Shown here: positions 58,020 through 64,000 of the stretch, piece after piece | How the letters are laid out: the number at the start of each line of letters is the position of its first letter | Position numbering within the stretch: the stretch's first letter is position 1 | Assembly (NCBI GenBank): GCA_037074615.1 | Contig: JAYWLJ010000063.1 | Location: 682,001-746,000 of the forward strand | Direction of reading: 5' to 3' | Source: Leucaena leucocephala | Taxonomy: Eukaryota; Streptophyta; Magnoliopsida; Fabales; Fabaceae | DNA: 64,000 bases | The notes under the pieces: model-generated | Databases searched by the model: none | What the model saw: the letters and a program-made list of their open reading frames with translations, nothing else | What the model was told of the DNA's origin: nothing | Program-made: the position numbers and the translations under genes

Positions 58020-58275
58020 AACTTATAAAAAAATAAGATATAAAAGTAATTAAAACGTATTTAAATTTTAAAAAATATCACTTTATTATAGTTCCAATTA
58101 CGTTGTTTAAAGAGACATCTTAACTCCTAAGTACCTAAATTTACACCTGAAAATTATAGACAACTCGCCTTACCTGATATTAGTATCACCTAAGAAGAAA
58201 TAAAATTTTACTCTACCTTTAAATCGTGACTGAGCCCAATGTTTTTTTAAAATTTTGTAACAAGAAAAATTATGT
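58020..58275 (+). repeat. diverged copy of SINE family 2
   Basis: It shares ATCTTAACTCCTAAGTACCTAA, GACAACTCGCCTTACC, GATATTAGTATCACCTAAGAA and CTTTAAATCGTGACTGAGCCC with the defined copies, and has an AAAATTTTGTAACAAGAAAAA tail. No target duplication could be recognised. Confidence 0.55.
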
Positions 58276-58454
58276 GACTCTTCTTGGAGAATACTTGCGG
58301 GAGCGGGCACTGGGAGATCCATGGTTTGAATTTTTGTGCTTAATTCTTTAGGCCTGTTGGGCCCAAGTTATCCCCCAAAACCAGAGAGGGTGAATGCAGA
58401 CATTAGTGTATGTTTGACATCTCAGTTTGAAAATCAATTTTCATCTCAAATCTA

Positions 58455-59045
58455 GTGCCTGTTTGGCACTTAGGTTTTAAAATCAATTTTGCTCAAAACC
58501 GCGGTTTGAAATTTTTTTACACAAACAGCAATTTTTGTTGAGAATTGATTTTAGGCAAAACCTCGGTTTGAAACCTAGGTTTTGAATAAGCTACTGAAAA
58601 TAGCTTTTTCTTTGAAACCTAGATTTTGGATTATCCAATTACTATTATACCCTTACTTTTTCTTACACCTTCTCTCCTCTCTCCTCTCTTTTATCTCTCC
58701 TCTCTCATCTCTCCTCTCTTTTCTCTATTATCTCTCCTCTCTCTTCTCTTATCTCTCTTTTTCTCTTTCCTCTCTCCTCTCTCCTCTCTTTTTCTCTTTC
58801 CTCTCTCCTCTCTACACTCTCTTCTCTCTCCTCTTTCTTCTCTATCATCTTTCATCTCTCTTACTTTTAATCATATCATACCCTTTTTAGTAATTTATCA
58901 ATATAAAAAGTGATTCTACTACTAATCATCCAAATATCTTTATTCCCAAAATCTATTATTCTCAAAATCTATTCTACCCAAAATCCATTCTCCAGAATCT
59001 ATTCTTCCCAGAATCTATTCTCCAAAAGCTAATCCAAACACACCC
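58455..59045 (+). mobile_element. Tourist-like CT-rich MITE, copy C
   Basis: A 591-bp element with ends GTGCCTGTTTGG and CCAAACACACCC, flanked by CTA on both sides. It contains the AAACCTAGGTTTTGAATAAG block and a CTCTCTCC pyrimidine core (about 58670-58860), followed by several AAAATCTATTCT-type units. It is closely similar to copy A over most of its length. Confidence 0.82.
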
Positions 59046-59389
59046 CTAGATTTTGCCAAATTTCACCCAAACACCAATTTTAAACCAAAAATCAATTTTT
59101 TTCAAAACCATGGTTTTACTTTGTAAAACCATGGTTTTGAAACAATCTGGATGAGTGTTGATTTTGTATACGGAGCTTTTCCATGGTCTTGGCTTCAAAC
59201 ATGGGACCCACATATTTTGGCCTACCCACGTGGACTCTGAGACCCATTTGAAAAATTTAAAGTCTTCAAACATTGGATAATCCATAAAAGAGAATATTAT
59301 TATATAAAATTTTAATTATCTACAAAAATTTTACATTAAAAAATATTATTTAAGTGAAAAAAAATTAAAATTAAGGTAAATATTATAAA

Positions 59390-59685
59390 TTTTTATCTTC
59401 CTCAAACCCATATATATATGTATTATTTTTTTTCTTTCTCTTCTCTCTCCCTCTATACTCTCTTCTCTCTCCTTTTTCTTCTCTATCATCTTTCCTCTCT
59501 CTAACTTTTAATCAAATCATACCATTTTTAGTAATTTACCAATATAAAAAGTGATTCTACTACTAATCATCCAAATATCTCTATTCCCAAAATCTATTCT
59601 CCCCAAAATCTATTCTTTCAAAATCTATTCTCTAAAATCTATTTTTCTCATAATCTATTCTCCAAAAGCTAATCCAAACACACCC
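59390..59685 (+). mobile_element. partial copy of the CT-rich MITE (right half)
   Basis: From a CTTTCTCTTCTCTCTCCCTC core to AAAGCTAATCCAAACACACCC it follows copies A and C, and the right end abuts TTA as in copy A. The left half is replaced by unrelated AT-rich DNA, so this is a truncated or rearranged copy. Confidence 0.65.
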
Positions 59686-59771
59686 TTAGAAGCATTACCC
59701 CAGCTTAGAAAAGTTATAACTAGATATAACTCATTCAATGTCACTACATTACACGATTTAGAATTAACATC

Positions 59772-59874
59772 CCCGTTGGGAGACTCACTCACCATAGCTA
59801 GGTGCGCGATGCGGGTCGGATCCGAATGTAGTCGGGGCAAAACTCCGGTGAACCGGGTGGGCAACAAAAAAAAA
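59772..59874 (+). mobile_element. 5'-truncated SINE family 1 copy H
   Basis: Only the 3' 103 bp of the SINE is present, from CCCGTTGGGAGACTCACTC through GGTCGGATCCGAATG to GGTGGGCAAC and an A tail. It is nevertheless flanked by the perfect 12-bp duplication AGAATTAACATC (59760-59771 and 59875-59886). The tRNA-like head with the pol III promoter was therefore never inserted. Confidence 0.9.
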
Positions 59875-60245
59875 AGAATTAACATCGATCAGTTGCAAAA
59901 TATAATGAAAGCTAAATTACATCTTCTATATCAATCTCAAAATAGAATTAACGAATTTAGAAAGGAAAAAAAAAAAAAAAGCTAGCCTTTCCAACATATC
60001 ACCTCGATTTATAACTCAAGTCTCCCTGATTTCTGTGGAGTCTTCCTCAAAATCATGAGGATCCTTCTCTATCTAGATGCGTGCAAAACAGTTAATTTGC
60101 CTGCACAATTAGATGAGCCAATGACCAAATGAAACGTCAGCTCTTCACTGCCCCAGCAAACGTATCATTTAGTTGCCCGATAAATGGCCCTCAGAGCAAA
60201 GGCAGTGAATGCGCTCATTGGGAGCCACTTGAGCTTCTATAACAA

Positions 60246-62118
60246 TTAAGGCTTCGAGCGCCTAAATTCAAACCATATCTCGTAGTGACTGAATAGCAAA
60301 CTATCATGGGTATGCTTCTCAATATATTCAAGCCCCAAACTCGTGAGCCTCTTTGTGCATTCCTCTCCCCCCAGTCGTGAACAAAACTTTACATTATGCG
60401 ATACAAAGATTCGTCCTTCATAAGGTTTCAATCTAGTGGCTAACCTCTCCAGCCCAACCCAAACGAGCTTATCAGGCATATGAAGAAATACGGCGCTAGC
60501 ATATATCAAATCATACATAACTCCAGAGCCAAACTTACTGAAATCCATGTCCTCCCCCTTCACAATCAAAGGGCGTTTAGACAAGAGACCTTGGGAGGGA
60601 AGCTCATACCTAAATGCAGCCATAAGGGAGAGCTCGTCCCTTTCAAGACAATGAAAGTGTTCTGGAATTAAGAAACGAATAAAATGCAAGCCAACTCGGA
60701 GAGTACCACAACCAATCTCTAAGACACGGGAGTCTGGTTTGAGTTGAGAGGACTGAGCAAGAAATTCAAACACATCTCTTCCACCTGCCCAGGGTTCACC
60801 ATAGTTGCTGTGGTGCTCTTCAACCAGGAGTTCCCCCAGGCAAGGCAGTGCAGTGTGGTTATCTGATTCAGGTCCCTCATAGTGTGATATGCCCTTAAAT
60901 CTGTAAACAGCAGAAATACCATAAAATTCATGCCAAACAAATTGAACTTAAAAATTACAACCAAATGCATCACTGTGCACATATTAACAAAGCAGAAACA
61001 ACATTTTAAGGTCTTCGAATTAATATGTTAAGAGGAACAGAATAGTAGTTCTCAAGTTAAGGGATGTCATGCTGAAAATGAACATTGTTTATTCTAGAGA
61101 GTACGTGATGAAGTTGGAGCATCCAAAAAAAATTCTTGTATCTGACTAAATTGACAAAGCAAAGAGGTTTGAAGTACGTGCTTTATGGTGTTTAATTTGA
61201 AGAAATCCTGCCGTTATTAGAAACCAAACAGATTATTTCAGCATCTTGCAAATCACAAAACAACATCAGAAAGAAAGGAACCATACATGCAAATAAATCG
61301 CAGTATTAAAATGGGCGCAAAAGCAAATTTAAAAAAAAAAAAAAAGAGGGGACAACGTTAAAAATCAACATCTTCGTGAACAGACAAATTCAAACTCAGT
61401 TTAAAGGTCAAAAGTTTCCTAAAACCCCCCACTTCCATTCCCTTCCTTAAATCTCTCGAATCTTGCTGCAGCATGCGCGTTTACCATATATCCCTAAATT
61501 CATTTAGTTAACTCTTCGTCTATTTGAATTTTGTTCCAATCCTCTCTTGCAAGTTAAAGCTTCAGTTAAAATATAGGTATGACGAACGACTGTTGTAGAT
61601 AACTACTGATATGAATATATAGCTAACGATCAAAGGAGTGCCCATGAATAGAGAGATGTATTAGACCTAAGCTAATGTTCATTTCAGACGAGAACAGGGC
61701 AGCAGCTGTCAAAAAGAAAAAACAGCGAAAAATGTACCCAATAAATGGACAAGAACAGGATCACCGGTTCTTACTGTCTAAGATCCTCGAGTTGCTGAGC
61801 CCTGGTGCGAGGGTTAATGCCCTTGCGGAGCACATTGTCATGCATTTGAAGCCCGTTCAATTGGATCTGATATTTTACCCACTCTACGTCCTCCTTCGTC
61901 GTCGAAAAGGGAACGGTGTCGCTACCAGACCCGGCGATATCATTACGAAAACCGTTGCCACTGGAAACAGGGGTGTCAGCAGCTGAAGGGCAAGAGCAAG
62001 AAGAGAGAGTTGACAAGAGGAAGAAAAGGACAATAGAGGCCACTAAGGCGGAGAGAACCAGAGCCGGTACTGTTACCACTATGCCCTTCGACGCCGCCGG
62101 CGACGATGAGAGTGCCAT
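60246..62118 (-). CDS. membrane-anchored SAM-dependent methyltransferase (2 exons, 332 aa)
   Basis: Exons on the minus strand: 62118-61775 and 60900-60246, joined through a split CAA codon (donor GTAAGA, acceptor TTTACAG), total 999 nt. The N-terminus is a Ser/Ala-rich stub followed by a hydrophobic segment (GIVVTVPALVLSALVASIVL, about residues 12-38), so a single-pass type II anchor is likely. The C-terminal domain carries SAM motif I, VLEIGCGTLRVG (174-185), then LIYASAVFLHMP and LATRLKPYEGRIFVSHN, typical of class I Rossmann methyltransferases. The substrate cannot be read from the sequence. The N-terminal part has a coiled, charged linker (WVKYQIQLNGLQMHDNVLRK). Confidence 0.88.
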
Positions 62119-62280
62119 CTCTGATTTATCTCCTCCGGGCCTGCGTAAGGCAGACTCTGGATCAGGGTCGGTGACGGATCTTACCGGTGAGCAATCACGC
62201 TAGGTGTTTAGTTGACAACAGGGAATCAACGACAGCGTTTCGAGGCCGAGAGCCATCTTCTTATTTTGATGGGCGATTAT

Positions 62281-62557
62281 TTTTTTTTTACAAAAATTAA
62301 AAAAAAAATTAGACTCACCTACTATCTAATCTAAAGGTATGAGAAATTTTTTTTCTCTTATACGATACCAATGTCGGGCAGAATGAACGTCTATTATTTT
62401 CAGACGTAAACCTCGGTACCCAAAAGTTATGATACTTCCTAAAACGTCGCGACTGAAATCACAACAAAATGGTATTTTCTAAAGATCAAATACGCTCTAA
62501 ATGATCATATGTCTCCCCCTTTCGCCACCAGTTGAACCCATAGATGATGGGTTTTTA
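62281..62557 (-). mobile_element. SINE family 2, second well-defined copy
   Basis: Flanked by ATGGGCGATTAT (62269-62280) and ATGGGCAATTAT (62558-62569), a 12-bp duplication with one later change. Poly(T) is at the left, so it is in minus orientation. The minus strand begins near CCCATCATCTATGGGTTCAACTGG, like the start of the copy at 51398, which fixes the family's full length at about 275 bp. Confidence 0.82.
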
Positions 62558-62569
62558 ATGGGCAATTAT

Positions 62570-63758
62570 GATAGATGGAATCTGATAAATGATCCCAATA
62601 ATTTATGAGAGCTGGTAAATTGAGGGCCTAAAGAAAAAAAAAATTATATATATATATATATATATATAGTGGGTGGGGTTAAAAAAAATTGAGATCATTT
62701 TGGTATAGGCCTAAGCAACCAAAAATGTTGGCAAGTTATCCACTTTTTTTGTTAAAATTTATTATTATTATTTTATTTATTTTTTTATCTATTTTTGCTT
62801 TCACTTTAAATTTCCCAAACTTAAAACCTAACCCTTTCTCGTATATCAATTTATTATTATTTTAAATTTTATGTTACATAAGAAAATAATAAATTAAAAA
62901 AAGTGGCGGGTTAATAGGTTAGTCCGCCAACTCACCACTACAGGCTTACTAACTTGTTAGAAAGTGGATATTTTTAATTCAACCCTCCGCGGATTAGTTT
63001 ATTTCTTGTGTGTTGGCTAACATTATCAGCCCCAATTTATGATTTATTATAAATATTTCTTATGTTAAGAGAATTTCAATCTAGTTGTTACTTTCTTTTA
63101 TTATTTAAGTTATAGCTTGTTTGATTTAGTTTTTGAAGAATAACTTATAAATAATAGATTTTAGAATAAAAATAATTTTAAATAGATAAATATTTATATA
63201 GTTATTATTATGATAATTTTTTTATAGATAAATTATCAAAAAAATATAAGTTAAAATGATAGAAAGAAATATAGAGACAAATTTGTCATTACACAAACTA
63301 AAACATCTTTTTTCTATGTAGAAGTTAATCTTACAAGTTTATTTATCTACAAGTCATAATCAATTATTTTAATTAATAATTTCACTTTAACATTTAAAAG
63401 ATTTTAAATATTAACTAATTATAACATATTTCAAATTTATAATTATATAATTAATAATTTTAATTTATTTTTCTATAAGTCATAATCTATAATCTTAATT
63501 AATAATATCTCTTTAATTTTTTAAAAAAATAAGCCTAAAATAATAATTAATCAACTCATTAATTAATTATTAATTATAATCATAATAATTAATTAATCAA
63601 TATAACATATTTTTACAAATCATAAATAATATAATAATTATTTTACTATGTTTATTTTTTTTAACTTTCCATAAAAGTTAATTTAAAATAATAATCTTCC
63701 AAAAACCCTTAGGCTATAGCATTCATAAAGTCTCGAAAAGAATACCATAATCCACAAA
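62570..63758. other. AT-rich intergenic DNA with a (TA)n run, no gene seen
   Basis: 62646-62669 is a TA dinucleotide microsatellite. 63110-63720 begins with a GTTTGATTTAGTTTTTGAAGAATAA-like stretch recalling the CT-rich MITE ends, but is too diverged to delimit. No coding signal was found. Confidence 0.4.
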
Positions 63759-63759
63759 T

Positions 63760-64000
63760 TAGGGGTGTACATGGAAAGGGCTGGGCAGGGCAACCCCCTG
63801 CCCAGTGCCCTGTCCAAAAAAAGTATGGGCTACATTTTGCAGCCCGATGCCCGGCCCTGCCCGGTAAAAGCCCTAACTATTTCGGGTTGGGCTGGGCATG
63901 AGCGGGCTGGGCATGCCCAATCATGATACACTGCTCATATCGTGGGAAAAAAATCTATAATTATGAACTTATAAAATAATATCATATTCATATGTCTTCA
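63760..64000. mobile_element. left edge of a third hAT-like element, cut by the window end
   Basis: It starts TAGGGGTGTACATGG, the same kind of end as the two delimited hAT elements. GGGCTGGGCAGGGC / GCCCTGCCC-type words fill the next 150 bases. The 8 bases before it (CCACAAAT) would be the left target duplication; the right end is outside the window. Confidence 0.65.

Overview
This window is plant nuclear DNA, almost certainly from a eudicot. It has long AT-rich intergenic stretches, many GT-AG introns, typical plant gene families (XRN4, cytosolic O-acetylserine (thiol)lyase, a seed-maturation LEA protein, an EDR1-type Raf-like MAPKKK) and a dense load of plant transposons. I cannot name the species. 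The coding frames below were joined by hand from splice sites, with exon phases checked arithmetically. Protein family names come from recognising the translated sequence, not from a database search. LAYOUT. 1-404: 3' end of a gene whose body lies outside the window. 405-4489: non-coding, with MITE and SINE copies. 4490-14348 (minus): a 22-exon XRN4/EIN5-type cytoplasmic 5'-3' exoribonuclease (963 aa). Its introns hold a complete TRIM retrotransposon, a decayed Ty1-copia remnant and two small SINE-like inserts. 14349-20540: repeat-rich intergenic DNA with five copies of a tRNA-derived SINE (three of them head to tail), and a LINE fragment nested at the edge of a second SINE family. 20541-24656: an almost intact hAT transposon with 8-bp target duplications; its transposase frame is broken by one in-frame stop. 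28518-32291 (plus): an intact 10-exon O-acetylserine (thiol)lyase. 34315-35410: a broken, internally deleted second copy of that gene, with a SINE inserted exactly at a splice acceptor. 35835-37253 (minus): a seed-maturation (SMP/LEA) protein. 38327-39476: a GLOX-type galactose-oxidase-like pseudogene. 40150-47423 (plus): a 13-exon EDR1-type protein kinase (957 aa). 48442-48966: a GNAT acetyltransferase pseudogene. 49490-53050: an SDE3 (MOV10-like) RNA-helicase pseudogene with a SINE in its Walker A exon. 54202-56315: a 5-exon gene for a 203-aa SEC-C zinc-motif protein with a probable organelle presequence. 60246-62118: a membrane-anchored SAM-dependent methyltransferase (332 aa). 62281-64000: a SINE, AT-rich DNA and the edge of another hAT-like element. 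HOW IT FITS TOGETHER. The genes are unrelated single loci, not a pathway or operon. XRN4 and SDE3 both concern RNA turnover and silencing, but SDE3 is dead here and the proximity carries no evident meaning. The most informative content is the transposon archaeology. Two SINE families with clear target-site duplications, a Tourist-like MITE family with a polypyrimidine core and 3-bp target duplications, three hAT-type elements sharing TAGGGGTGT-like ends, a TRIM, a LINE fragment and copia debris can all be delimited to the base or nearly so. I found no convincing previously undescribed biochemical system. The best candidates for something undescribed are the second SINE family, the CT-rich MITE family and the hAT elements with G+C-rich subterminal repeats.
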